DNA from: Bacillota bacterium
GTDB lineage: Bacteria > Bacillota > Dethiobacteria > DTU022
Assembly (NCBI GenBank): GCA_012510305.1
Contig: JAAZIE010000098.1
Coordinates: forward strand, 1-8,103
Length of the DNA stretch: 8,103 nucleotides
Direction: 5' to 3'
Below, one piece after another: positions 1-7,293 of the stretch (position 1 is the first letter of the stretch; each line of letters opens with the position of its first letter). The notes below the pieces were generated by a model. The model saw only the letters and a program-made list of their open reading frames with translations. It did not search any database and was not told where the DNA came from. A program made the translations under genes and the position numbers.

Positions 1-973
1 CGGCAAACAGGAAATCACCAAATTCCTCTTCTATTTTGCCCTGAACGCCCCGGCGATATGCATCTTTCAGCTCCGCCGCCTCTTCCCGCAACTTCTCCAC
101 CGCGCCCTCCAGGGTAGGCCAGTCAAAACCCAGGGCCGCCGCCCGCTGCTGGACTTTGTATGCCCCCAGCAGCGCCGGCAGCCCGGGATCGATCCTGATG
201 AAGCCGCCTGCCTGGGAGCCCTTCTCCAGATCCTTTGCTCTTTCCCAGCAACCGGTAGCCTGGACCGCGGAGGCGGCCCGGCCGGTTCCAAAAACATGGG
301 GATGCCGGCGAATGAGCTTGGCCGAAATGCCGTCGATCACCTTGTCCAGATCAAAACGACCTCTCTCCCGGGCGATCTCGCTGTGGAAGACTACCTGCAG
401 CAGAAGATCGCCCAGCTCTTCTTCCAGGGCACCATGGTCGGCCCTCTCGATGGCAGCGACAACCTCGTAGGCTTCTTCGATAAGGCAGCCCCGCAGGCTC
501 AGGTGAGTCTGCCGGCGATCCCAGGGACACCCCCGGGGAGAACGCAGCAGAGCCATGATCATTTCCAGCTTGCGCAAGGGAGCGCTTCCTTCTCCTCGTG
601 AAAGGCTCACCCCGGGGATGATCTTAACCCGGCAGCCGCGGCGCGGTGCCCGCCGCCGCAGGTATTCCACCGCCGGCTCGCTGTCGTCGAGGGGGTTCCC
701 GGGCACGGCAAAGCCAACCCGGGACTGCCGGCCGGCGGCGATAAGGAGCACCCGGCCGGCGGCCCGCGCAGCCTGCTCCGGGGTGGCCTGCGCCCCCGCC
801 AGGCGTTCCAGGGAGCAAATCCGCAGGCCCCGGTTCCGGCAATAACGGAGAGCGGGATGACGAGGGGTGGTGACGTAAACTCTACCCCGGCAGCGCCTCA
901 ACGCCGCCCGGGCCGCCGCGGTAAGGTGCCGGGGGGCGCCCGGTCCCAGGCCGACAATTATAATTTCACCCAT
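1..973 (-). CDS. mazG: MazG-family nucleoside triphosphate pyrophosphohydrolase fused to a truncated tetrapyrrole-methylase domain (YabN type), 3' end outside the window
   Basis: MazG enzymes hydrolyse NTPs and dNTPs to monophosphates plus pyrophosphate, clearing aberrant nucleotides in the cytoplasm. The reading frame is open from ATG at 973 to the window edge (324 residues visible). Residues 1-123 resemble the N-terminal lobe of a SAM-dependent tetrapyrrole methylase: GLGPG near residue 8, a YVTTPRHP segment, AVPGNP, and KIIPGVS. The frame then passes almost directly into the first MazG domain: GCPWD (W151), EEAYE (E166, E167, E170), E186-x-x-D189 as metal ligands, and RRHPHVFG. A second MazG domain begins around residue 250 (GFDWP, REEAAEL, EEEFGD) and is cut by the edge, probably about 50 residues short. 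B. subtilis YabN has a methylase domain of roughly 210 residues, so the C-terminal lobe is missing here. The methylase remnant is rich in Arg and Ala. The start has a strong GGGAGGAG site and lies 14 bases after the flippase stop, indicating co-transcription. The MazG assignment is secure; methylase activity is unlikely. Confidence 0.93.
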   Translation of the reverse strand, partial: MGEIIIVGLGPGAPRHLTAAARAALRRCRGRVYVTTPRHPALRYCRNRGLRICSLERLAGAQATPEQAARAAGRVLLIAAGRQSRVGFAVPGNPLDDSEPAVEYLRRRAPRRGCRVKIIPGVSLSRGEGSAPLRKLEMIMALLRSPRGCPWDRRQTHLSLRGCLIEEAYEVVAAIERADHGALEEELGDLLLQVVFHSEIARERGRFDLDKVIDGISAKLIRRHPHVFGTGRAASAVQATGCWERAKDLEKGSQAGGFIRIDPGLPALLGAYKVQQRAAALGFDWPTLEGAVEKLREEAAELKDAYRRGVQGKIEEEFGDFLFA

Positions 974-980
974 TGCGATC

Positions 981-987
981 TCCTCCC
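981..987 (-). promoter_or_regulatory. Ribosome binding site of mazG
   Basis: The transcript reads GGGAGGA directly after the TAA stop of the flippase gene, with about 7-8 bases to the ATG at 973. It fixes the ATG start and places the two genes in one operon with probable translational coupling. Confidence 0.85.
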
Positions 988-2616
988 TTACCTCAACAAT
1001 CTCCACCGCTCCGCCACCCTGACCAGCTGCGGCCCAATCCGGGGAACCAGCTCCAGCTCCTCCCGCGTGAGGCTGCCGCTGAGCAGCAGAGAAACGCTGT
1101 AGACCACCACCCCGGCAAATATAGCCCCCAAGGTGGCAAAACCGCCGGCGAACCCTGGAGTTAAGGAGGAGCCCGCCAGCCGCACCAGGAAACGATAACC
1201 CAGCGATACCGCCGCCGCCATCGCCGCCGTGGAAAGCCCGGGGAGCAGCACCAGCTCTCCAAAGCGAAAACGCCACCCCGCCTGGCGGGCCACCGCGTAA
1301 AGGTTCAGCAGCGCAGCCAGGCTGGTGCCGATAACCGAACCCAGCGCGGCACCGCCGATGTGCAGCGAGGGGATGGCGGTCAGATACCAGGCCAGGGCCG
1401 CTTTGAGCACACCGCCCAGGGCCATATTCACCACCGGCGTAATTGTTTTACCCAACCCTTGCAGGATCCCCGTCGTGGAGACGTAGAGCCCCAGGGGGAT
1501 CACCGACCAGGACATGTAGGCCAGGGCATAGCCCGCCCCGGCATTTTCCAGTCCAAAAAGCAAGGCGGTCACCGGCGTGGCCAGCTGGAAAAGGCCTATT
1601 GCAGCGGGCATGGAAAAAAGCACGGTGAGCTTTATGGAAAGGGAGGCGCGGTTCCTGATCAGCGCTCTGTCCCGCAATACCAAAGCTTCTGAAATCGCCG
1701 GCACCAGGCTCATGCTCAGGGCCAGGGTGACCACATTGGGGAAGTAGACCACCGACCCGGCCATCCCGGTGAGCTGCCCAAAAAGAGCGGTGGCCTGCTC
1801 CCGGGCAAAGCCGATCGCCTTCAGCCGCCCGGGGACGATAAGCTGATCGATCAAGCTCAAAAGCGGCATGATCAGGGAGCCGAAGGTGATCGGGACAGCC
1901 AGGGCAAAAATGCGGCGAATAATCAACCCGGTGGGCTGAGCCCTGGTTTTACGCTGAGCCCGGAGTTTTTCCATAAAAGCCGGCCGGCGCCGGTAATAGA
2001 TCACGATCAGCAAAAGCAGGCCGAGGATGCCCCCTGCTGCGGTGCCAAAAGCAGCTCCGGCGGCAGCGTATTCCACCCCCCAGCTCAACAGGGAGATGGC
2101 CAGATAAAGGGAAAAAACCGCCCGGCCGATCTGCTCGATCACCTGCGAGGCAGCGGTGGGAAACATATACTGCTGCCCCTGAAAAAAACCGCGCAGCGCC
2201 GACATCACCGTAACAAAGAAGATCGCCGGGGCAATGGCCATGATCGAATAGACCGAAAGGGGATCATTGTCTGAAATCCGCACAATAAACTCGGCGGTGA
2301 AATATAAAAGCAGGGTGATCACCAGGCCGGTGAAAGTTAAAATCAAAAGTGCGATGCGGAAGACCCGCGCCGCCTCCCGGTAGTCGTCCACGGTAACGCT
2401 CTCGGACACCAGCTTGGAGATGGCTACGGGAATACCTGCCGTGGAGATGGCCAGCAGGGTGGAATAGATCGGGTAGGCCATCTGGTAAAGGCCAATTCCG
2501 CCGTCACCGATGACCCGGACAAGCCATATCTTCATTACCGCTCCGATAAAGCGGACTCCTACTCCGGCCACAGCCAGAATAGCCGCGCCACGGATAAACC
2601 TGCTGTGGCTGGACAA
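988..2616 (-). CDS. yabM: SpoVB/YabM-like polysaccharide biosynthesis protein, MATE/MVF-superfamily flippase
   Basis: This 542-residue integral membrane protein belongs to the SpoVB/MurJ-like branch of the MOP flippase superfamily, which moves lipid-linked envelope precursors across the cytoplasmic membrane. The family signature lies at the N terminus: a positively charged start, a first helix at about 8-28, then LVRVIGDGGIGLYQMAYPIY and a helix with GIPVAISKLVSE (about 45-70). Hydrophobic segments continue to the end and give about 14 transmembrane helices. The protein ends in a short basic tail (PRIG...RWRLLR). Length agrees with B. subtilis YabM (about 530). The start is TTG at 2616, supported by AGGAAGG seven bases upstream; no in-frame ATG occurs before residue 28, inside the first helix. 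Position between spoVT and mazG is exactly that of yabM, so this is a YabM orthologue rather than the separately located SpoVB. The substrate is not known from sequence; a role in cortex or other envelope glycan export is inference. Confidence 0.92.
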   Translation of the reverse strand: MSSHSRFIRGAAILAVAGVGVRFIGAVMKIWLVRVIGDGGIGLYQMAYPIYSTLLAISTAGIPVAISKLVSESVTVDDYREAARVFRIALLILTFTGLVITLLLYFTAEFIVRISDNDPLSVYSIMAIAPAIFFVTVMSALRGFFQGQQYMFPTAASQVIEQIGRAVFSLYLAISLLSWGVEYAAAGAAFGTAAGGILGLLLLIVIYYRRRPAFMEKLRAQRKTRAQPTGLIIRRIFALAVPITFGSLIMPLLSLIDQLIVPGRLKAIGFAREQATALFGQLTGMAGSVVYFPNVVTLALSMSLVPAISEALVLRDRALIRNRASLSIKLTVLFSMPAAIGLFQLATPVTALLFGLENAGAGYALAYMSWSVIPLGLYVSTTGILQGLGKTITPVVNMALGGVLKAALAWYLTAIPSLHIGGAALGSVIGTSLAALLNLYAVARQAGWRFRFGELVLLPGLSTAAMAAAVSLGYRFLVRLAGSSLTPGFAGGFATLGAIFAGVVVYSVSLLLSGSLTREELELVPRIGPQLVRVAERWRLLR

Positions 2617-2623
2617 GGCTCTT

Positions 2624-2635
2624 CCTTCCTCTCCT
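2624..2635 (-). promoter_or_regulatory. Ribosome binding site of the TTG-started flippase gene
   Basis: The transcript reads AGGAGAGGAAGG, two overlapping Shine-Dalgarno-like motifs. The nearer one (AGGAAGG, 2630-2624) sits seven bases before TTG at 2616 and decides this start. Confidence 0.75.
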
Positions 2636-2667
2636 GACCCGATCCCCTGTACAGTGATAATGTCTAT

Positions 2668-2676
2668 ATTATACCA
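2668..2676 (-). promoter_or_regulatory. Putative extended -10 (sigma-A type) promoter for the flippase-mazG operon
   Basis: The minus strand reads TGGTATAAT, a perfect TATAAT hexamer with the TGn extension. The best -35 at 17-base spacing is poor (TAGATT), which is tolerated by extended -10 promoters. It would start transcription near 2661, leaving a leader of about 45 bases before TTG at 2616. I found no good match to sporulation sigma-factor motifs here. A short AT-rich inverted repeat (ATAAT / ATTAT, 2657-2672) overlaps the -10; it could be an operator half-site pair or chance. Confidence 0.5.
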
Positions 2677-2705
2677 ACTTCGCCAGCCTGAATCTACTTC
2701 TCTGT

Positions 2706-3260
2706 TTACTGCTCCATCTGTTTGGCCAGAAACGAAGCTGCGGTTTCAACCAGTTTCAATTCCAGATCGGTGAGCTTGACCGAGGGATCCCGGCTGCCCA
2801 TGATCACCGCCCCGATGGGATCGCCTTCCGCAATAATGGGGGCAATCGTCTCATTGGCAAAACGCGGTCCAATCATGTCGTCTGCTTCCTCGTAATACTG
2901 ATGCCCGGAGGTGTCATTGATGAGCACACTTCTACGATCTTCCATCACTTTTTCCACGGCGCTGCTCAGCGGGCGGTTGACGAACTCTTTTTTGGGGGCC
3001 CCGGATACCGCGATAATGGTGTCCCGATCGGCAATGCAGGAAATATGACCCATCGATTCATAAAGAGAGTCAGCGTATTCCTGGGCAAAATCCCCCAGTT
3101 CACCGATGGGCGAATACTTTTTTAAAATAACTTCCCCGCCGCGGTCCACATAAATCTCCAGCGGGTCTCCTTCTCTAATTTTCAAGGTGCGACGGATTTC
3201 TTTGGGGATGACAACACGGCCGAGATCATCGATGCGCCTGACTATACCGGTTGCTTTCAA
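2706..3260 (-). CDS. spoVT: Stage V sporulation protein T, AbrB-family transcriptional regulator
   Basis: SpoVT is a forespore DNA-binding regulator that modulates sigma-G-dependent genes and spore properties. This 184-residue protein matches the family (178 in B. subtilis). Residues 1-53 form the AbrB swapped-hairpin DNA-binding domain: MKATGIVRRIDDLGRVVIPK, then EIRRTLKIREGDPLEI. Residues from about 57 to 181 form the GAF-like sensory domain, with an IAPIIAEGDPIGAVIM strand pair and a C-terminal helix (ELKLVETAASFLAKQ). The tetrameric architecture is family knowledge. The start is TTG at 3260; an in-frame TAG immediately precedes it, so no earlier start is possible, and AAAGGAGGA lies eight bases upstream. 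It is flanked by mfd and the yabM-type gene as in Bacillus. A sigma-G-type promoter sits in the leader, so expression late in the forespore is expected. Confidence 0.97.
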   Translation of the reverse strand: MKATGIVRRIDDLGRVVIPKEIRRTLKIREGDPLEIYVDRGGEVILKKYSPIGELGDFAQEYADSLYESMGHISCIADRDTIIAVSGAPKKEFVNRPLSSAVEKVMEDRRSVLINDTSGHQYYEEADDMIGPRFANETIAPIIAEGDPIGAVIMGSRDPSVKLTDLELKLVETAASFLAKQMEQ

Positions 3261-3267
3261 CTACATT

Positions 3268-3276
3268 TCCTCCTTT
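3268..3276 (-). promoter_or_regulatory. Ribosome binding site of spoVT
   Basis: The transcript reads AAAGGAGGA, a near-perfect Shine-Dalgarno sequence eight bases before TTG at 3260. A two-codon ATG-TAG (3266-3261) lies between it and the TTG, but that ATG is only two bases from GGAGG, too close for good initiation. Confidence 0.85.
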
Positions 3277-3311
3277 GTGAAGTTCCAGGCAATAACTCTC
3301 TGTTCTGAAAT

Positions 3312-3342
3312 TAGTATTCATCCCCTCAAGCTGTTTTATGCA
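3312..3342 (-). promoter_or_regulatory. Sigma-G-type promoter of spoVT
   Basis: On the minus strand a -35 element TGCATA (3342-3337) is followed, after exactly 18 bases, by AATACTA (3318-3312). The B. subtilis sigma-G consensus is GHATR-N18-CATnHTA. Thus the -35 is complete, the spacing is exact and the -10 matches six of seven positions. Transcription would start near 3305, giving a leader of about 45 bases with the ribosome binding site at its end. B. subtilis spoVT is known to be transcribed by sigma-G, so motif and gene agree. The -35 lies 11 bases downstream of the mfd stop codon. Confidence 0.78.
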
Positions 3343-3352
3343 TTGTAATATT

Positions 3353-6300
3353 TTAGCGAAGGGGGGCCGCTTCTTCGCGCAACTTTCTTAAAAAGCGGTG
3401 CAGCTCCGGAAGCACCGCTCCCCCGGGAGCTGTTTTGAATTTTAGCCGGAGAGTCTCGCGGCCGGTCCATTCGGCGCGGCATCGCACCAGGCCGGCCGCT
3501 GGAGTGATCCTGGAACGGGGGGGAGCGCAGCCCGGGTAAAAGCTAATTTCCACAGAGTCGTCCTCCTGGTGCAGCGAGCTGACACCCAGCCCGGCGGCAA
3601 CGACCCTTAAAGAGGCGGCCTGCAGAAGATTTTGCACCGGCGGCGGTGGGCTGCCGTAACGATCGCGCATCTCTTCTTCCACCTCACGCAGATCGCTTGC
3701 GGTAGTGAGGGCGTAGATACGCTGGTAAAAGCCGATCTTCTGCCCCTGGTTCACAATGTAGGAGGAGGGCAGGTAGGCATTTAGTTTCAGGTCCAGGCGG
3801 GGCGGCGGGGGCGCCTTCTTTTTGGGCGGGCGCTTCTTGAGCCTGGCTACAGCTTCCTCCAGCAGGCGGGAATAAAGATCAAAACCGATCTCCACCATGA
3901 AGCCATGCTGTTCCGCGCCGAGGATGTTGCCGGCACCGCGAATTTCCAGATCCCGCAGGGCCACCTTGAAGCCCGAACCCAGCTCGGTAAATTCTTTGAT
4001 CGCCTGCAGCCTTTTTTTTGCGCTTTCAGTGATCAGTTTTTCCCGCCGGTAGGTCAGGTAAGCGTAAGCGAGCCGGTGAGAACGGCCCACGCGCCCGCGC
4101 AGCTGATACAGCTGGGCCAGGCCGAACTGATCGGCGTCGTAGACCAGCAGGGTGTTGACATTGGGGATATCGAGCCCGGCTTCAATGATCGTGGTGCTCA
4201 CCAGGATTTGATATTCCCCGCTGATAAAGCCCTCCATGATCCGCTCCAGCGTGCTTTCGGGCATGCGGCCGTGCCCCACTGCCACGGTCACCCCGGGGAA
4301 CATGGCCTGGATCTTTTTGGCCATGGCGTTGATCCCGTTAATCCGGTTAAAAACAAAATAGACCTGCCCCTCCCGGTGCAGTTCCCGCTGCACCGCTTCC
4401 CTGGCCAGGTGATCCGAATACTGGGCCACAAAAGTCTGCACCGGATAACGATTCTCCGGGGGTGTTTCGATGACGCTTAAATCTCTCACTCCCGCCAAAG
4501 AGAGGTGCATCGTCCGCGGTATGGGGGTGGCGGTCATCGCCAGAACATCGACGGAGAGGCGCAGCTGCTTTATTTTTTCTTTGTGGCGCACCCCGAAACG
4601 CTGCTCTTCATCGATGATCAGCAGGCCCAGATCGTGGAACCGGATGTCGTCTGATAAAAGCCGGTGTGTGCCGATAACAAGATCGATCTTCCCCGCTGCC
4701 AGCTCTTCAATAATTTTTTTCTGCTCTGCGGGAGGGACAAACCTGCTCAGCTGCGCCACCCGGAAGGGAAAATCAGCAAATCTCTCCGTAAAAGTTCGAA
4801 AATGCTGCTGGGCCAAAAGCGTGGTGGGGACAAGCAGGGCCACCTGCTTCCCTTCCATAACCACTTTGAAAGAGGCCCGCAGGGCTACCTCGGTCTTTCC
4901 ATAGCCCACATCGCCGCAAATAAGGCGATCCATGGGATGCTTCTTCTCCAGATCCGCCTTCACTTCGGCGATCGCCTGCAGCTGGTCGCCGGTTTCTTCG
5001 TAGGGAAAGAGCGATTCAAATTCAAGCTGCCAGGGATGATCCCCGCTGAAGCTGTATCCATCGGCCAGTTCACGGGAGGCGTAGAGAGAGAGCAGTTCCC
5101 GGGCCATCTCCTCCACGGAAGATTTCACCCGGCTCTTGATCCGCTGCCATTCGCCGCTGCCCAGGCGGTGCAGTTTCGGGGCCCGGCCCTCCGCCCCCAC
5201 ATATTTCCGGATCAGCTCCACCTGCTCAATGGGCAGGTAGAGCTTATCGGTCCCCCGGTACTTGATCAGCAGGTAGTCCCGCCGGACAGCGCCAATCTCC
5301 AGGGTGCTCAAACCGAGGTACTTGCCGATACCGTGCTGTTCATGAACAATATAGTCGCCCACGCCAAGGTCCCGGTGATCGCGCAACCCCGGTCCCTTCG
5401 CCCGTGCCAGGGGCCTTTTTTTACGGCGACGGGGAAACAGATTGGACTCGGTGATCAGGGCCAGCCCCAGGGAGGGAATGAGGAAACCTTCTTCCAGGTT
5501 TGCCGTAAGCACGCGGGCCTCGCCCGGTGCCCAGGGCAGCCTGGAACCGGTTCCGGGCCCCAGGCCCTGTTCCTCCAAAAGCTGCTTTAACCCCACAGCT
5601 CGCTCCGCTGTGGCCGCGATGAAAGCGATCCGGTAACCGGCACCGCTCCACTGCTCAAAATCAGATTTCAACAGATCCCACTGCCCGTGATAGCCGGCCG
5701 CGTTTTTTCCCTCCACGGCCACTTCGTGCGATACTTTCAGAAAACCTGAGGAGGAAGGAAAGAGGCTCAGGGCGATGGGGTTGGGCAGAAGGGTGAGCAG
5801 CTCCTCGATGCGCCAAAATGGGTGGTGTGGGCCGGGGAGCATCTCTCCCCGGGCAAAAATATCGCCGTAGTGCGCCATCAGTTCCCGGTGCAGCTCAAGA
5901 GACCCTTGCTCGATCTCCGCCGGCTCCTCCACCAGGACCAGGGTTTCCGGGGGCAGGTAATCAAAAAGAGAAGCCCCTTCATCGTAAAAAAAGGAGAAGT
6001 AGCTGGAAAGAAGGTCCAGGCCTCCGGGCTCCGAAAGGCGGCTGAGGTGGTGCTCCAGGCTGGTTTTTAGCTTTGCCGCCGCCGATTCTTCGCCCCGGCG
6101 GGATAACCCGGCGAAGGCCGGCTCCAGCGAGCGCCGGATCCGCTGCTCGCCCGGCTTGAAAAGTTCAGGGGGAACAAGCAGCTCGCTGGCCGGCGAAATG
6201 ACAGCCTCCTCCAGATTTCCGGTTGACCGCTGCGTCTCCGGATCAAACAAGCGGATCGAATCGATGTTCTCATCAAAGAGCTCCACCCGAAGCGGTTCCT

Positions 6301-6877
6301 CCCGGCCCGGGGGAAATATATCCAAAATTTCACCCCGGGCGCTGCACTGGCCCGGCCCCTCGATCAAGGGAACCCTTTCGTAACCGGTTTCAACAAGCTG
6401 TTCCAAAAACCGTTCCCGGTCCACCCGCTCGCCCACCCGCAGGGGAATCCGCAGGCGGTGCCAAAGAGAAGGAGGCAAAACCCGGGAAATAAGGGCTTGA
6501 AAGGGGGCCACGTAGATACCGCTCTCTTTTCGGCTGAGCGCTTCAAAAAAAGAGAGCCGCTGCCGGCGCTGCTCCATGCTGCGGGTGAGAAAATCAGCAG
6601 TAATAAAAAGTTCCCGTGCCGGCAGCAGCTTGACTCGTTTCGCGGGTAAAAAAGCCAGCAAGTTTTCGTAAATCTTCTCCGCTCCGGCGACATTGGCGGT
6701 GATCACCAGCAGCGGCCGGGGCCCGGCTTCGGCCAATCCGGCCACCAGAAAAGCCCTGGCGCTCCCGTCAATTCCGGTAACCGCCTTTCCAACAGCGGAG
6801 CCCTCCAGGATCTTCTTGATAAGGCTGTTAAAAGAGCGCTCACGAGGCCACTCTTTCAGCAATTCAGGCAAAAGCAC
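3353..6877 (-). CDS. mfd: Transcription-repair coupling factor Mfd
   Basis: Mfd is the DNA translocase that removes RNA polymerase stalled at lesions and recruits UvrA for nucleotide excision repair. At 1174 residues it is full length. The N-terminal UvrB-like region includes GYERVPLIEGPG and ARGEILDIFPPG (about 165-191). The RNA-polymerase-interacting domain spans about 502-560 (DLGVGDYIVHEQHGIGKYLG to LYLPIEQVELIRKYVG). The RecG-like helicase core carries Walker A GDVGYGKTE (655-663), DEEQ (756-759), TATP (782-785), STTIIEAGLDIPN (895-907) and QLRGRVGR (925-932), then the TRG-like DLEIRGAGNILG (976-987). The C-terminal D7 domain starts near 1030 after a Lys/Pro-rich linker. The start is GTG at 6877: an in-frame TGA lies seven codons upstream, and the nearest ribosome site is only GAGG, 11 bases away, so initiation may be modest. 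It follows fin by 76 bases without an obvious terminator and is probably co-transcribed. No motif is missing. Confidence 0.98.
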   Translation of the reverse strand: MLLPELLKEWPRERSFNSLIKKILEGSAVGKAVTGIDGSARAFLVAGLAEAGPRPLLVITANVAGAEKIYENLLAFLPAKRVKLLPARELFITADFLTRSMEQRRQRLSFFEALSRKESGIYVAPFQALISRVLPPSLWHRLRIPLRVGERVDRERFLEQLVETGYERVPLIEGPGQCSARGEILDIFPPGREEPLRVELFDENIDSIRLFDPETQRSTGNLEEAVISPASELLVPPELFKPGEQRIRRSLEPAFAGLSRRGEESAAAKLKTSLEHHLSRLSEPGGLDLLSSYFSFFYDEGASLFDYLPPETLVLVEEPAEIEQGSLELHRELMAHYGDIFARGEMLPGPHHPFWRIEELLTLLPNPIALSLFPSSSGFLKVSHEVAVEGKNAAGYHGQWDLLKSDFEQWSGAGYRIAFIAATAERAVGLKQLLEEQGLGPGTGSRLPWAPGEARVLTANLEEGFLIPSLGLALITESNLFPRRRKKRPLARAKGPGLRDHRDLGVGDYIVHEQHGIGKYLGLSTLEIGAVRRDYLLIKYRGTDKLYLPIEQVELIRKYVGAEGRAPKLHRLGSGEWQRIKSRVKSSVEEMARELLSLYASRELADGYSFSGDHPWQLEFESLFPYEETGDQLQAIAEVKADLEKKHPMDRLICGDVGYGKTEVALRASFKVVMEGKQVALLVPTTLLAQQHFRTFTERFADFPFRVAQLSRFVPPAEQKKIIEELAAGKIDLVIGTHRLLSDDIRFHDLGLLIIDEEQRFGVRHKEKIKQLRLSVDVLAMTATPIPRTMHLSLAGVRDLSVIETPPENRYPVQTFVAQYSDHLAREAVQRELHREGQVYFVFNRINGINAMAKKIQAMFPGVTVAVGHGRMPESTLERIMEGFISGEYQILVSTTIIEAGLDIPNVNTLLVYDADQFGLAQLYQLRGRVGRSHRLAYAYLTYRREKLITESAKKRLQAIKEFTELGSGFKVALRDLEIRGAGNILGAEQHGFMVEIGFDLYSRLLEEAVARLKKRPPKKKAPPPPRLDLKLNAYLPSSYIVNQGQKIGFYQRIYALTTASDLREVEEEMRDRYGSPPPPVQNLLQAASLRVVAAGLGVSSLHQEDDSVEISFYPGCAPPRSRITPAAGLVRCRAEWTGRETLRLKFKTAPGGAVLPELHRFLRKLREEAAPLR

Positions 6878-6953
6878 TGTTTCTTTGTCCTCACTTCATG
6901 GGGGAGTGTGAATCTTGCGAAAAATCCTCTGCAACTGCGCTGCCCCTGAGCAG

Positions 6954-7190
6954 TCAATGAACCCCGGGGGGAGGCCGGTAGGGCCACTCCGCTTCGTGAA
7001 CAGGGATGCTCTCCACGCAGTGATCGCACAGAGAATAAATAAAAAGATCGCCGGTTTCAGCAGACCTGATTATATCCTCGTGCAAATCGATCGTCAACGG
7101 ATCCAGGCCAATCTGCTGCAGTTCTTCTTCAGTTAAGTTAAGCGCGCCGATAAGTGCCCCGCAGCGATCACAGATATAGGTGAGTTTCAT
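6954..7190 (-). CDS. fin: Anti-sigma-F factor Fin (YabK)
   Basis: Fin is a small zinc-binding protein that, in B. subtilis, binds sigma-F in the forespore and helps the switch to sigma-G. From ATG at 7190 the product is 78 residues (76 in B. subtilis). It has two CxxC pairs: C7-C10 in YICDRCG and C55-C58 in LCDHC. Between them are an acidic helix and the family-typical GDLFIYSLC segment; the tail is Pro-rich. Two further in-frame ATGs lie at 7208 and 7205, but neither has a ribosome site, and orthologues begin with a motif like MKxTYxCDxCG, so I chose 7190. An AAAGGG motif lies three bases before that ATG, closer than ideal. It is the first gene after the pth terminator and lies 76 bases upstream of mfd, as in Bacillus. 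The family call is firm; the anti-sigma role is by homology. Confidence 0.9.
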   Translation of the reverse strand: MKLTYICDRCGALIGALNLTEEELQQIGLDPLTIDLHEDIIRSAETGDLFIYSLCDHCVESIPVHEAEWPYRPPPGVH

Positions 7191-7226
7191 AGACCCTTTC
7201 ACCATCATATTCAGAGAAGAGCTACG

Positions 7227-7276
7227 GTTATACTTCCCCGCACGAAAAAGATCTATCCGTTAAAAAGTCAGAATGC
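7227..7276 (-). promoter_or_regulatory. Candidate promoter region for fin-mfd
   Basis: Because a terminator ends just upstream, a promoter is expected between 7293 and 7191. Two weak candidates exist. GGATAGATC (7258-7250) matches eight of nine positions of the sigma-F -10 consensus GGHRARHTn, with GCATT (7276-7272) as a -35; its 13-base spacing is two short. Alternatively TATAAC (7232-7227) could be a sigma-A -10, but no good -35 precedes it. B. subtilis fin is sigma-F dependent, which favours the first. Neither is convincing alone. Confidence 0.3.
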
Positions 7277-7293
7277 GGTGGCGGTGCGCCTGC

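Noticed and set aside
624..842. Small minus-strand open frame within the methylase remnant
   Set aside because: It is an alternative frame of the mazG-type gene, whose own frame is continuous and encodes recognisable motifs.
599..973. A separate methylase gene broken by a frameshift before MazG
   Set aside because: I followed the codons from 973 down to the window edge. The methylase remnant and MazG are in one uninterrupted frame, so this is an in-frame deletion and not a frameshift.
3905..4480. 191-codon open frame on the plus strand
   Set aside because: It is antisense to the conserved mfd helicase C-terminal region. The Gln/His/Pro-rich composition is typical of a reverse-frame shadow, and no ribosome site or synteny supports it.
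4664..5590. 308-codon open frame on the plus strand
   Set aside because: It lies wholly antisense to the conserved helicase and RNA-polymerase-binding regions of mfd. Its translation has no recognisable domain and it is explained as a shadow of GC-rich coding sequence.
6878..6953. Terminator between fin and mfd
   Set aside because: The GC-rich stretch near 6925-6945 forms only short imperfect pairings and has no hairpin directly followed by a T tract.
7191..7208. Upstream ATG pair as the start of fin (84 residues)
   Set aside because: No ribosome site precedes these ATGs, and the family begins at the residue aligned with the ATG at 7190, which also gives the usual length.
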